From: Herbaspirillum sp. 3R11
GTDB lineage: Bacteria > Pseudomonadota > Gammaproteobacteria > Burkholderiales > Burkholderiaceae_D
Length of the DNA: 64,000 bases
Assembly (NCBI RefSeq): GCF_004563925.1
Contig: NZ_SPNJ01000005.1
Location: 1-64,000 of the forward strand
Reading direction: 5' to 3'
Shown: positions 17,430-26,173 of the stretch, piece by piece
Position numbering within the stretch: the first letter of the stretch is position 1
Layout: each line of letters starts with the position of its first letter
Made by a program: the position numbers and the translations under genes
The notes under the pieces: model-generated
Database searches by the model: none
The model's input: the letters and a program-made list of their open reading frames with translations, nothing else
Told to the model about the DNA's origin: nothing

Positions 17430-18386
17430 ATGACATTTCTTTCCATACTCTTTGCGCTCCTGATCGAACAACTGAAGCCGCTGCGGGCGGACAATCCGAT
17501 TTACGCCTGGATCAAATCCTTCGCGTCCCGGATTGAAAACTGGTTCAACGCCGGTCATGCGCATCATGGACGTCTGGGATGGTTTGTCATGGTCGGCGCA
17601 CTGACGGTGCCGGCCGGCCTGATCTACTGGGTGTGCCTGCGCATCAGCCCGCTGGCGGCGCTGGCCTGGAACGTGCTGATCGTCTACATGACGCTGGGCT
17701 TCCGTCACTACAGCCACTACTTCACCTCGATCCAGTTGGCGCTCAACACCGGTGACGACGTTGCCGCGCGCGCCTTGCTGGCCGAATGGACCAAGGAAGA
17801 CACGTCGGACCTTGATGTCAGCGAAATTTCCCGCATCGCCGCCGAAAAAGCGCTGGTTACCACGCATCGTCACGTATTCGGCGTGTTTTTCTGGTTCCTG
17901 ATGCCGGTCGGTCCGGCTTTGGCCGTGATGTACCGCGTGTCGGAATATCTGGCGCGCGCCTGGAACGAGCCGGATCACATGAAGCAGGAAGTCTTCGGCC
18001 GCTTCGCCGAGCGCGCGTTCTACTGGATAGACTGGATTCCGGCGCGTTTCACGGCGGCCGCGTTTGCCGTGGTCGGCAATTTCGAAGATGCGATCTACGC
18101 CTGGCGCAATTTTGCCGATCGCTGGAAGGACGAGGCCGTCGGCATCATCCTGTCGGCCGGCGGCGGGGCAATGGGCGTGCGTTTCGGCACCCCGGCCGAG
18201 TCCGCCTCGGGCGTGCTGCCGATCGATGCCGCGACGGTCGATTCGACGCTGGAAGCAGCTGACGGCTTCCCCGGCGATCCGCCTTCGCCGCGCACGCTGC
18301 AAAGCACGGTCGGCCTGGTCTGGCGCGCCATGTTGTTGTGGATGTTCCTGCTGCTGCTGTTGTCGGTCGCCGTCTGGCTGGGGTAA
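17430..18386 (+). CDS. CobD/CbiB-like integral membrane protein
   Basis: A 318-residue membrane protein with the CobD/CbiB fold pattern: an N-terminal LFALLIEQLKPLR, helices near residues 50-90 and 150-170, and a hydrophobic C-terminus (about 295-318). Its relatives in betaproteobacteria are annotated as CobD/CbiB family, although true CobD makes adenosylcobinamide. No cobalamin gene is nearby, so that function is doubtful. The ATG at 17430 directly follows an in-frame TTG at 17427; AAGG lies about 10 bases upstream. Confidence 0.78.
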   Translation: MTFLSILFALLIEQLKPLRADNPIYAWIKSFASRIENWFNAGHAHHGRLGWFVMVGALTVPAGLIYWVCLRISPLAALAWNVLIVYMTLGFRHYSHYFTSIQLALNTGDDVAARALLAEWTKEDTSDLDVSEISRIAAEKALVTTHRHVFGVFFWFLMPVGPALAVMYRVSEYLARAWNEPDHMKQEVFGRFAERAFYWIDWIPARFTAAAFAVVGNFEDAIYAWRNFADRWKDEAVGIILSAGGGAMGVRFGTPAESASGVLPIDAATVDSTLEAADGFPGDPPSPRTLQSTVGLVWRAMLLWMFLLLLLSVAVWLG

Positions 18387-18400
18387 AGGCAGGCAGGGTT

Positions 18401-18425
18401 GCCCGCAAGACAAGCTTTTGCGGGC
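18401..18425 (+). terminator. Hairpin after CobD/CbiB-like gene
   Basis: GCCCGCAA and TTGCGGGC form an 8-base stem around a 9-base loop, shortly after the stop codon. No T-run follows, so termination is only possible. Confidence 0.35.
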
Positions 18426-18471
18426 GGTCCCGGTTGTCCAGATAGTGGTGTATCTCAAGTCTTCTATAAGA

Positions 18472-18477
18472 TATAAT
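18472..18477 (+). promoter_or_regulatory. -10 element upstream of DUF3579 gene
   Basis: A perfect TATAAT about 48 bases before the proposed start. The -35 is not obvious. Confidence 0.35.
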
Positions 18478-18524
18478 ACTTGGGTTTCGTCGGCTTCCAT
18501 CCCAACAGGAAGGAAGCCATTTAT

Positions 18525-18902
18525 GTGGCAAACGCCAGAGAACGAATTGCACGCATGGCAGATCCCATCAATACCACCAACGAGCCGGCACAAGAATTCA
18601 TCATCATGGGTCTGACCCAGGATGGGAAGCAGTTCCGGCCCAGCGACTGGGCCGAACGTTTGTGCGGCGTCATGTCCTGTTTCCGCCCCGAAGGTTCGGG
18701 CGGTCGCAATGCTCACCTGCAGTATTCCCCCTACGTATTACCGACCATGATCAACGGCGTCCGCTCGGTCGTCGTCAACGAAGCGCTGCGCGCGCTTGAG
18801 CCGCTGGCTTATCATTTCGTCCTGAATTTCGCCAAAGACAACAACCTGCAGGTGATTGACGCCTGTCTGCTGCCGGACCCGGCCTCCCGCAAATCATCGT
18901 AA
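18525..18902 (+). CDS. DUF3579 family protein
   Basis: A small soluble protein of unknown function, about 125 residues from the GTG chosen here. The core FIIMGLTQDGKQFRPSDWAE, the CGVMSCFRPEG block and VVVNEALRALEPLAYHFVL match the DUF3579 family of betaproteobacteria. The GTG at 18525 has AGGAAGGA in good position; an ATG at 18555 without a ribosome site is the alternative. It lies upstream of fumC with its own -10 candidate. Confidence 0.8.
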   Translation: MANARERIARMADPINTTNEPAQEFIIMGLTQDGKQFRPSDWAERLCGVMSCFRPEGSGGRNAHLQYSPYVLPTMINGVRSVVVNEALRALEPLAYHFVLNFAKDNNLQVIDACLLPDPASRKSS

Positions 18903-19058
18903 CTGCAGGACGCATTGCATGAGTGTCCGGAAGCAATTGGCGGATACTGATGCAATACGTTCCAGTTGTCTCCTATCGCTCAAGCCGGCAGCGTGCGCCA
19001 GAGCCGTACGAGATGTAGCGGTTCCACGGAACCATATTTCCTGCGGAGAAGAAGCATC

Positions 19059-20447
19059 ATGAAACATCGAATTGAACGAGACACCTTCGGCCCCATCGAG
19101 GTGCCTGACGATCGTCTGTGGGGCGCGCAAACGCAGCGCTCGCTGCACCATTTCCATATTTCCACCGAACGCATGCCGGCCGAACTGATCGTCGCGCTGG
19201 CGGCGGTCAAGCGCGCCTGCGCGAGCGTCAACCGCGACCTCGGCAAACTCGACGCCAAGAAGGCCGAAGGCATCCTCGCGGCAGCCGATGAAGTGATCGC
19301 CGGCAAGCACCCGCTGGAATTCCCGCTGTCGGTCTGGCAGACTGGTTCCGGCACACAAAGCAACATGAACATGAACGAAGTGCTGGCCAATCGCGCTTCG
19401 GAACTGCTGGGCGGCGTGCGCGGTGAAGAGCGCAAGATCCATCCCAACGACGACGTCAACCAGAGCCAGTCGTCCAACGACATCTTCCCGACCGCCATGC
19501 ACGTGGCGGCCGCGCTGGCCATCGCCACGCACCTGGTGCCCAAGCTGCACAAGCTGCGCGCGACCCTGGAACGCAAGTCGGAAGAATTCAAGGACATCGT
19601 CAAGATCGGCCGCACCCACTTGCAGGACGCCACGCCACTGACGCTGGGCCAGGAGTTCTCGGGCTATATCGCGCAACTCACGCATGCCGAAATGGCGATC
19701 ATTTCGACGCTCAACGCCGTCAGCGAACTGGCGGCCGGCGGCACTGCGGTCGGCACCGGCCTCAACGCGCATCCGGAATTCGGTGCGCGCGTCGCCGCCG
19801 AACTGGAGAAGCACTACGGCTTCCCGTTCAAGACTGCGCCCAACAAGTTTGCCGCACTAGCCAGCCATGACGCCCTGGTGTCGGCGCACGGCGCCCTCAA
19901 GACATTGGCGGCGGCGCTCATGAAGATCGCCAACGACGTGCGCTGGCTGGCGTCCGGCCCGCGTTCCGGCCTCGGCGAAATCACCATCCCCGAAAACGAA
20001 CCGGGCAGCTCGATCATGCCGGGCAAGGTCAATCCGACCCAATGCGAAGCGCTGACCATGCTGTGTGCGCAAGTGTTCGGCAACGACGTCGCAATCAACA
20101 TCGGCGGCGCTTCCGGCAATTTCGAACTGAACGTGTTCAAGCCGGTGATCGTGCACAACTTCCTGCAAAGCGTGCGTTTGCTGGCCGACGGCATGGACAG
20201 TTTCGACGACCATTGCGCGCAGGGCATCGAAGCCAACCGCGACCGCATTGCCGATCTGATGGAGCGTTCGCTGATGCTGGTGACCGCGCTGGCGCCGCAT
20301 ATCGGTTACGACAAGGCCGCCAAGATCGCCAAGCAGGCGCATCATGACGGCACCACGCTGAAACAGGCTGCGCTGGCGCTCGGCTATGTTACCGAAGAGC
20401 AGTTTGCGCAATGGATCAAGCCGGAAGAAATGACCGGGCCGAAGTAA
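19059..20447 (+). CDS. fumC: Fumarate hydratase, class II
   Basis: A 462-residue class II fumarase converting fumarate to malate in the TCA cycle, oxygen-stable and iron-free. Three family regions are visible: [17 protein letters not shown], the [14 protein letters not shown] segment, and the signature [15 protein letters not shown]. The ATG has a GGAGAAGAA stretch upstream; the frame is open back to 18966 without support. Confidence 0.97.
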   Translation: MKHRIERDTFGPIEVPDDRLWGAQTQRSLHHFHISTERMPAELIVALAAVKRACASVNRDLGKLDAKKAEGILAAADEVIAGKHPLEFPLSVWQTGSGTQSNMNMNEVLANRASELLGGVRGEERKIHPNDDVNQSQSSNDIFPTAMHVAAALAIATHLVPKLHKLRATLERKSEEFKDIVKIGRTHLQDATPLTLGQEFSGYIAQLTHAEMAIISTLNAVSELAAGGTAVGTGLNAHPEFGARVAAELEKHYGFPFKTAPNKFAALASHDALVSAHGALKTLAAALMKIANDVRWLASGPRSGLGEITIPENEPGSSIMPGKVNPTQCEALTMLCAQVFGNDVAINIGGASGNFELNVFKPVIVHNFLQSVRLLADGMDSFDDHCAQGIEANRDRIADLMERSLMLVTALAPHIGYDKAAKIAKQAHHDGTTLKQAALALGYVTEEQFAQWIKPEEMTGPK

Positions 20448-20496
20448 TTTTCAGCGGTCTTTAAGCCTGTTTTTTTATAAAATTTCCGTTTGACCG

Positions 20497-20523
20497 ACAC
20501 GCCGCTTCCTGCAAGCGGCGTGT
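20497..20523 (+). terminator. Probable terminator after fumC
   Basis: ACACGCCGCTT and AAGCGGCGTGT form an 11-base perfect stem with a 5-base loop, followed by TCGTTT. The U-tract is weak. Confidence 0.6.
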
Positions 20524-20691
20524 TCGTTTCCGATTCCCGGAAACCCGCATGTATCCGGCTTTGTAGCGCCATGTACAGGTTTCTTAAATAGGGTTACGAA
20601 TTGAAACAAAGCCGTTGAAACCTTGCCATTTTGCGTATATTGAATGAAGCGGGATGGCGCGTGCCGTCTCCACGAAATACGCGAGGCGAAG

Positions 20692-21024
20692 ATGAAAAAA
20701 GCAGCTTTGTTGGGATTGCTTGCGCTGGGTTGCATGGCGGCAAGCGGGGCAAGTTCCGCGCACACCCGTTTCGGTGTGTACATCGGCGGTCCGCTGTGGA
20801 TACCGCCGCCGGCCTACTATCCGGCCCCGGTCTATTATCCGCCGCCGGTGTATGTCCAACCCGCCGCGCCACCGGTCTACATCGAGCAGGGTCCGGCGCA
20901 GAGCAATTACTGGTACTACTGCCAGGAAGCCAAAGGCTATTACCCGTATGTCCAGAGTTGCCCGAGCAACTGGATGAAGGTTGTGCCGAACGGCCCGAAT
21001 GGCGGACAACCGCCGCCGCAATAA
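20692..21024 (+). CDS. Small exported Tyr/Pro-rich protein
   Basis: A 110-residue protein with a clear signal peptide (MKKAALLGLLALGCMAASG, cleaved near SSAHT). A Pro/Tyr-rich stretch follows (PPPAYYPAPVYYPPPVYV), then a two-cysteine C-terminal part (YYCQEAKGYYPYVQSCPSNW). Such proteins occur widely in betaproteobacteria without known function. GAGGCGAAG lies just before the ATG. It is followed 64 bases later by a glycine-zipper lipoprotein with a similar Tyr/Pro-rich tail, so the pair may act together in the envelope. Confidence 0.75.
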   Translation: MKKAALLGLLALGCMAASGASSAHTRFGVYIGGPLWIPPPAYYPAPVYYPPPVYVQPAAPPVYIEQGPAQSNYWYYCQEAKGYYPYVQSCPSNWMKVVPNGPNGGQPPPQ

Positions 21025-21088
21025 GGCTAAAGCGTGGCCGCCAACAAACTTCAGACCAGTTGCAGATAGCCTTTTCAAGGATTACATC

Positions 21089-21655
21089 GTGAAACCACTC
21101 CATAAAACAGCCGGTACGCTCGGCGCGTTGACAGCTTTGCTGGTGCTGGGCGGCTGCGTCAGCGTCCCGACCGGCCCCTCGGTCATGGCCATGCCGGGCA
21201 ACGGCAAGTCGTACGAGCAATTCCGCAGTGAACAGCAGCAGTGCCAGCAATATGCCCAGGACGCCATCGGCGGGCAGGCGCAGTCGACGCAGAACAATGC
21301 CACCAACAGCGCTGTCGCGGGCACCGCGATCGGTGCCGTAGCGGGTGCGTTGATCGGCGCAGCTTCGGGCAATGCCGGCGCAGGTGCTGCGATCGGCGCC
21401 GGCGGCGGTCTGCTGGTCGGCAGTGCGGCCGGTAGCAACGCATCGGCAGGCGGCAACTATTCGATGCAGCAACGCTACGATATGACCTATAGCCAGTGCA
21501 TGTACAGCAAGGGCAACCAGATCCAGACGCAGCAACAGGCCACCACGGTCTACAGCTATCATCCGCGGCGCTACTATTACGCACCGCCGCCTCCACCGCC
21601 CGGTTACTACGGCCCGCCGCCGGGATATTACGGTCCGCCACCGGGCGCGTATTGA
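21089..21655 (+). CDS. Glycine-zipper outer-membrane-type lipoprotein
   Basis: A 188-residue lipoprotein. The lipobox LGGC is at about residues 20-23 and a glycine-zipper segment (AGTAIGAVAGALIGAASGNA) at about 80-100 could insert in a membrane. The tail repeats GYYGPPP and ends PPPGAY. The start is a GTG with AAGGA upstream; no suitable ATG exists. Function unknown; proteins of this kind are linked to envelope integrity. A strong terminator follows. Confidence 0.78.
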   Translation: MKPLHKTAGTLGALTALLVLGGCVSVPTGPSVMAMPGNGKSYEQFRSEQQQCQQYAQDAIGGQAQSTQNNATNSAVAGTAIGAVAGALIGAASGNAGAGAAIGAGGGLLVGSAAGSNASAGGNYSMQQRYDMTYSQCMYSKGNQIQTQQQATTVYSYHPRRYYYAPPPPPPGYYGPPPGYYGPPPGAY

Positions 21656-21669
21656 CAGCCTGATCTTCC

Positions 21670-21701
21670 AAAACCGCCTCCTGCAAACGAGGCGGTTTTT
21701 T
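21670..21701 (+). terminator. Intrinsic terminator after lipoprotein gene
   Basis: AAAACCGCCTC, 8-base loop, GAGGCGGTTTTTT. A strong stem with a U-tract isolates trpS from the genes upstream. Confidence 0.93.
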
Positions 21702-21755
21702 CTTGGAAAGTCGGTCGGGCAGGGCTTTTTGCGCTGCATCATGGGCAAGGCTTGA

Positions 21756-21764
21756 TGCTATACT
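21756..21764 (+). promoter_or_regulatory. Extended -10 promoter of the trpS leader
   Basis: TGCTATACT, an extended -10 element. Transcription would be expected to begin about 7 bases on, close to the ATG of the leader peptide at 21771. No convincing -35 is seen. Confidence 0.45.
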
Positions 21765-21770
21765 TCGCCG

Positions 21771-21824
21771 ATGCAATACAGAATTCATCCCTCACTACAA
21801 CTCCAGCATTGGTGGCGCACCTGA
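21771..21824 (+). CDS. trpS leader peptide with tandem Trp codons
   Basis: A 17-codon open frame reading MQYRIHPSLQLQHWWRT and stop. Two adjacent TGG codons (21810-21815) are striking in so short a peptide. No ribosome site precedes the ATG, which lies about where transcription should begin, so it may be read as a leaderless message. It is followed by mutually exclusive RNA stems and a terminator ahead of trpS. The role as a charged-tRNA-Trp sensor is inferred. Confidence 0.65.
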   Translation: MQYRIHPSLQLQHWWRT

Positions 21825-21905
21825 TTCGGGTGGCCCGCTTTTGCACAGCTTTGTAGTACAGCTTTTGTCAATGTGATGCCGCCGGTCCGGGCGGCATTGT
21901 TTTAT
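21811..21905 (+). promoter_or_regulatory. Ribosome-mediated attenuator of trpS
   Basis: Segment 1 (21815-21821, GCGCACC) overlaps the second Trp codon and pairs with segment 2 (GGTGGC, 21829-21834), with one bulged G. Segment 2 can instead pair with GCCGCC (21878-21883) through one G-U pair. That pairing would break the terminator stem ATGCCGCC (21876-21883) / GGCGGCAT (21890-21897), which is followed by TGTTTTA. The arrangement matches a trp-type attenuator: stalling at the Trp codons would favour readthrough into trpS. Confidence 0.65.
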
Positions 21906-21945
21906 GCGGCGAGACTGGCAGCGTTCCGAAATTACCGGAGTGACC

Positions 21946-23010
21946 ATGTCCTTGAATGTTTCGCCTGCGTCTGCAGCACCTTCAACTTCCAGCGTTTCCA
22001 ACAAGCCGTCCGCGCGTCCCATTGTTTTGACCGGCGACCGTCCGACCGGTCCGCTGCATCTCGGCCATTACATCGGCTCGCTGGTGTCGCGCGTGCAGTT
22101 GCAGGACGAAGCCAGCCAGTTCCTGCTGCTGGCTGACACCCAGGCCATGACCGACAACGTCGGCCGCCATCAGAAAGTCACCGACAACGTGCTGGAAGTC
22201 GCGCTCGACTATCTGGCCGTCGGCATCGATCCGGAAAAATCCACCATCTTCATCCAGTCGCAAGTGACCGAGCTCTACGAGCTGTCAATGCACCTCCTGA
22301 ACCTGGTCAGCGTGTCGCGCCTGGAGCGCAATCCGACCATCAAGGAAGAGATCCGCCTGCGCGGTTTCGAGCGCGACATCCCGGCCGGCTTCCTGACGTA
22401 TCCGGTCAGCCAGGCCGCCGACATCAGCGCCTTCAAGGCCACGCTGGTGCCGGTCGGCAACGACCAGTTGCCGATGATCGAGCAGACCAATGAACTGGTG
22501 CGCCGCTTCAACAATGTGGTCGGCAAGGACGTGCTGGTGGAATGCAAGGAAGTGCTGTCAGAAACCGGGCGCTTGCCCGGCATCGACGGCAAGGCCAAGA
22601 TGAGCAAATCGCTGGGCAATTCAATCGCGCTGGGTGCTTCGCCGGCCGAGATCAAGCAGGCCGTGCAGCGCATGTACACCGATCCGAATCATTTGCGCGT
22701 CGACGATCCGGGCCAGGTCGAGGGCAACGTGGTGTTCGCCTTCCTTGATGCCTTCGAGCCGGATCGGGCGGCGCTGGAAGAGCTCAAGCAGCACTACCGC
22801 CGCGGCGGTCTCGGCGACAGCGTACTCAAGCGCCGCCTGGAAGGCCATCTGCAGGAATTGCTGGAGCCGATCCGCACACGCCGTGAACAATGGCAGCAGG
22901 ATCGCGGCGAAGTGATGGCGATCCTGCGTCGCGGCACCGAGCGTGCGCGTGCGGCAGCCGCACAGACCGTGTCGGAAGTGCGCGGCGCGCTCGGCCTGAA
23001 CTACTTCTAA
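21946..23010 (+). CDS. trpS: Tryptophanyl-tRNA synthetase
   Basis: A 354-residue class I aminoacyl-tRNA synthetase charging tRNA-Trp. The HIGH-type motif is HLGHY in [16 protein letters not shown], and the KMSKS loop is present. The start ATG has GGAG 5 bases upstream; the frame is open back to 21904 inside the attenuator, which is not translated in this model. The N-terminus has a Ser/Pro-rich extension of about 20 residues before the catalytic fold. Confidence 0.96.
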   Translation: MSLNVSPASAAPSTSSVSNKPSARPIVLTGDRPTGPLHLGHYIGSLVSRVQLQDEASQFLLLADTQAMTDNVGRHQKVTDNVLEVALDYLAVGIDPEKSTIFIQSQVTELYELSMHLLNLVSVSRLERNPTIKEEIRLRGFERDIPAGFLTYPVSQAADISAFKATLVPVGNDQLPMIEQTNELVRRFNNVVGKDVLVECKEVLSETGRLPGIDGKAKMSKSLGNSIALGASPAEIKQAVQRMYTDPNHLRVDDPGQVEGNVVFAFLDAFEPDRAALEELKQHYRRGGLGDSVLKRRLEGHLQELLEPIRTRREQWQQDRGEVMAILRRGTERARAAAAQTVSEVRGALGLNYF

Positions 23011-23038
23011 ATTACTTTCAACTGATCCGGACGGGCGC

Positions 23039-24457
23039 TCAACGCGCCCGTTTTGCCTGCTTCAGCGGCAGCGACAGCAAGACTTCCAATCCACCCTTGG
23101 CATGGTTGCGCAGATCCAGCAAGGCGCCGTGATTCTCCGCGATATTGCGCGCAATCGTCAGCCCCAGGCCGGTGCCGCCGGTGTCGCGCGAGCGCGATGT
23201 TTCAAGCCGGTAGAACGGTTCGAACACGGTTTCCAACTGGCCTTCAGGAATGCCGGGGCCGTGGTCGCGGATGCGGATTAGCACCCGGTTCGGCAGCAGG
23301 TCGTCGAGCGCGATCGATACCTCGGCGCGCTGGCCGTACTTGAAGGCGTTGTCGAGCAGATTGGTCAGGCAGCGGCGCAGTGCATTGGGTTGGGCCACGA
23401 CAAAGGCGCGCGTGCGGCCCGCCAGCTCAACCTGCTGACCGGCGTCAGACGCATCGGCGCACACGCTGTCGAGCAACGAATCGATATCCAGCCGCTGCAT
23501 CGCTTCAGACGAATCCATGCTGCGCGCCAGATCCAGCCCTTCCCGCACCATGCCTTGCATCACCGCAAGATCATCCACCAGTTTTTGCTGCAATTCCTTG
23601 TCTTCCACTTTTTCCAGGCGCAGGCGCAGGCGCGTCAGCGGCGTCTGCAAGTCATGCGTGATCGCCGCCAGCATGTGCGTACGGTGCTGGATCTGGCGCC
23701 GGATACGCATCTGCATGGCGTTGAAGGCCTTGGCAGCCTGGCGGATTTCGCTCGGACCTTTTTCGGCCAATGGCGGGTGGTCGATGTCGCGTCCCAGTTC
23801 AGTCGCCGCACTGGCCAGATGCTTGATCGGACGTGCCGCCATGCGCGCCACCACATACGCCAGCATCGCAATCAATATCAGGAACAGCAGGATGTACGGG
23901 CTGCCGTAAGGACCCACGCCGCGGCCGCGCAGCGAAGGCGGGTCGCCCGGCATGTGCAGGCGCAGACGCAGCAGCGCCTTGTCGCGCAGGCTGACATAGA
24001 TGACGCGGCAGGTTTCCATGCGCGGTCGTTCGGCGCGGGCCGGACCATCCGGAGGAGCGTTGCGCGGCTTGCGCGGCGCGCAGTCGGTCTCGCGCTGGAC
24101 CACGATCTGGCGATCCTCCCCCAGCCGCGATTTCAGCATGTCGGCCATCGGGCTGGTGCTCGGGCTCAGCGTGTCGCCGACTTCATTGACGAAGGCCGCT
24201 TCGAAGCCGAAGTTGTCGGCCGCGTGCAGGACCACGTCGCGCGCCTGCGGGGTGAGCGGATCGAGCGCCTGCACCACCTGCTCGACGCGCTCGGCGACGT
24301 GCTGGTAGCGCAGTTCGCGCATGGTGCTGCGACGCTCGTTGGAGGCCAGCCAGGTGGTCGTGACGGTCGCCACCAGGATGCCTGCCAGCAGGATCAGGAA
24401 TACGCGATTGCCGATCGAGCCGACAAACTCGCGCAAAGGGGCGAAGAGATGGTTCAT
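23039..24457 (-). CDS. Sensor histidine kinase (EnvZ/BaeS class)
   Basis: A 472-residue membrane kinase. Transmembrane helices lie at about 16-36 and 178-200. A HAMP region follows, then the dimerisation/phosphoacceptor helix with ITHDLQTPLTRLRLRL. The ATP-binding part has LLDNAFKYG, RDHGPGIPEG and GGTGLGLTIARNIAENHG. The periplasmic loop contains two cysteines in a basic Pro-rich stretch. Its ATG overlaps the stop of the response regulator gene (ATGA), so the two are coupled. The neighbours (Spy-like protein, MdtABC pump) suggest an envelope-stress role like BaeS. Confidence 0.9.
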   Translation of the reverse strand: MNHLFAPLREFVGSIGNRVFLILLAGILVATVTTTWLASNERRSTMRELRYQHVAERVEQVVQALDPLTPQARDVVLHAADNFGFEAAFVNEVGDTLSPSTSPMADMLKSRLGEDRQIVVQRETDCAPRKPRNAPPDGPARAERPRMETCRVIYVSLRDKALLRLRLHMPGDPPSLRGRGVGPYGSPYILLFLILIAMLAYVVARMAARPIKHLASAATELGRDIDHPPLAEKGPSEIRQAAKAFNAMQMRIRRQIQHRTHMLAAITHDLQTPLTRLRLRLEKVEDKELQQKLVDDLAVMQGMVREGLDLARSMDSSEAMQRLDIDSLLDSVCADASDAGQQVELAGRTRAFVVAQPNALRRCLTNLLDNAFKYGQRAEVSIALDDLLPNRVLIRIRDHGPGIPEGQLETVFEPFYRLETSRSRDTGGTGLGLTIARNIAENHGALLDLRNHAKGGLEVLLSLPLKQAKRAR

Positions 24458-25191
24458 CCGACGTCTTCCTGTGTCACGGTGGTGGCCAGCACATAACCCT
24501 CGTTGCGGATGGTCTTGATGATGGTCGGGGTACGGGCATCGTCGCCCAGTTTCTGGCGCAGGCGGCTGATCTGGATATCGACCGAGCGATCAAAGGGATC
24601 GGCTTCGCGGCCCTGGGTCAGTTCCAGCAACTGATCGCGGTTGAGGATGCGGTTGGGATGGTCGAGGAACACCTTGAGCATGCGGAATTCCGCGCCCGAC
24701 AAGGCCACCACCACGCCGTCCGGGTTGAGCAGATGGCGCGCAGTCAGGTCCAGCGTCCAGCCGGAGAAATGCATGGTCTTGGCATCCGGCCGCATCATGC
24801 TCGGCGGCAGCGCCTGGGTCCGGCGCAGCACGCTGCGTATGCGCGCGAACAGTTCACGCGGCTCGAACGGCTTGGCCAGGTAATCGTCGGCGCCCATTTC
24901 CAGTCCCAGGATGCGGTCCAGCGGTTCGCCGCGCGCGGTCAGCATGATCACCGGTACGTTCGATTGCGCGCGCAGGTTGCGGCACAGCGTCAGGCCGTCC
25001 TCGCCGGGCAGCGTCAGGTCCAGCACGATCAGGTCCACCCGCGATTCGTCGAGCACCTTGCGCATGTCGACGCCGTTGGTCGCCGTCAGTGTGCGAAAAC
25101 CATTGGCGTCGAGGTACTCCGCCAGCAAGGTGCGGATTTCGCGGTCGTCGTCGACCACCAGAATGTGAGAATTTGTATCCATGGCAGCCAT
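24454..25191 (-). CDS. OmpR-family response regulator
   Basis: A 245-residue DNA-binding response regulator. The receiver domain has VVDDD near residue 12, the phosphoacceptor Asp in IVLDLTLPGEDG, and MLTARG and KPFEPREL. The C-terminal winged helix includes FDRSVDIQISRLRQKLGDD. The frame is open well upstream, but homology starts at HILVVDDD, and the ATG at 25191 has GGAA about 9 bases before it. It is divergent from the Spy/CpxP-like gene, a plausible target. Confidence 0.9.
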   Translation of the reverse strand: MAAMDTNSHILVVDDDREIRTLLAEYLDANGFRTLTATNGVDMRKVLDESRVDLIVLDLTLPGEDGLTLCRNLRAQSNVPVIMLTARGEPLDRILGLEMGADDYLAKPFEPRELFARIRSVLRRTQALPPSMMRPDAKTMHFSGWTLDLTARHLLNPDGVVVALSGAEFRMLKVFLDHPNRILNRDQLLELTQGREADPFDRSVDIQISRLRQKLGDDARTPTIIKTIRNEGYVLATTVTQEDVG

Positions 25192-25390
25192 TATGACTAT
25201 TCCAAAAAGTGGGGTGACGCTGAATTGTATATTGGGATAACAGGCAGCCCTCCAGACATAGAGCGAAACAAAGCAGCCGTCGGCATATACAGAGAGATAC
25301 AAATCGTGCGACAAGCGAAAAACCGCGGTTACACCTGAAGAGTTAAATGTGAACTGTGCAGATAACGCACCCAACACGAAAGGAATCACC
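25192..25390. promoter_or_regulatory. Divergent promoter region, regulator / Spy-like gene
   Basis: 199 bases between oppositely transcribed genes. GTTAC and GTTAA occur in the same direction at about 25330-25350, close to the Spy-like start, and could be response-regulator contacts. This is weak: spacing does not match a defined Cpx or Bae box. Confidence 0.35.
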
Positions 25391-25960
25391 ATGTTGAATC
25401 TGAAAAAACACCTGATGATCGGCGTCGCCGCCGCAGGTATCGGTCTGACCGCCATGTCTTCGTTCGCCCAGATGCCGCCGGCAGGTCCGGGCGGCCCAGG
25501 TGGTCCAGGCGGACGTCATATGCCGACTCCCGAACAGATCGCCAAATTCGAGCAGCACCGCGCCAAACGCCAGGCAGCCTTGCACGACAAACTGAAGATC
25601 ACCGCAGCCCAGGAAGGCGCCTGGAAGACTTTCACCGACAAGACCACGCCGCAGCGCCCGGCCACGCCGCCGGCCCATCCGAGCAAGGATGAATGGAACA
25701 AGCTGACCACGCCGGAACGCCTGGACCGTCATCTGGACCGGATGAAGAAGATGGAAGCCCGCATGACGGATCGTATCGCCGCCACCAAGGAGTTCTACGC
25801 CGTCCTGTCACCTGAGCAGCAAAAGGTGTTCGACCAGGAATTCCGCAAGATGGAAGAGCATCGCTTCAAACACGGCCGCTTCGGTGACCATGGCGGTGAC
25901 CACGGCCGCGATCACGGCAAGCCGGGTGCTCCTGCAGCCGCGCCTGCTCCAGCCAAGTAA
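25391..25960 (+). CDS. Spy/CpxP-like periplasmic protein (LTXXQ type)
   Basis: A 189-residue exported protein with a signal peptide (to about SSFAQ) and a Gly/Pro-rich linker. A helical, charged body follows, with two LTxxQ-like stretches: LTTPERLDRHLDRMKKMEAR and LSPEQQKVFDQEF. The tail is His/Gly/Asp-rich (HGGDHGRDHG) and may bind metal. Spy is an ATP-independent periplasmic chaperone and CpxP a kinase inhibitor; either role is possible. AAGGA precedes the ATG. A strong terminator separates it from mdtA. Confidence 0.82.
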   Translation: MLNLKKHLMIGVAAAGIGLTAMSSFAQMPPAGPGGPGGPGGRHMPTPEQIAKFEQHRAKRQAALHDKLKITAAQEGAWKTFTDKTTPQRPATPPAHPSKDEWNKLTTPERLDRHLDRMKKMEARMTDRIAATKEFYAVLSPEQQKVFDQEFRKMEEHRFKHGRFGDHGGDHGRDHGKPGAPAAAPAPAK

Positions 25961-25977
25961 GCAACAGCGGCAATTCG

Positions 25978-26009
25978 AAACCTTGCGCAACTTTGCGCAA
26001 GGTTTTTTG
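25978..26009 (+). terminator. Intrinsic terminator after Spy-like gene
   Basis: AAACCTTGCGCAA and TTGCGCAAGGTTT pair with a minimal loop and run into TTTTTT. Confidence 0.93.
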
Positions 26010-26173
26010 TCTTTCTCTCAACGTTTTTGTTTATTTGATATGAAGATATGCGGGAACGATCATCGTTCCGTCATGCTTCTGCACCATAATAACGAGTTGG
26101 CGTGCTGCCGTGCGCCTGCGAGCGCATTTCCTGAAGACCATCCCGTCGGCCGGCCGCAAAGGCTGTCGCCGCC

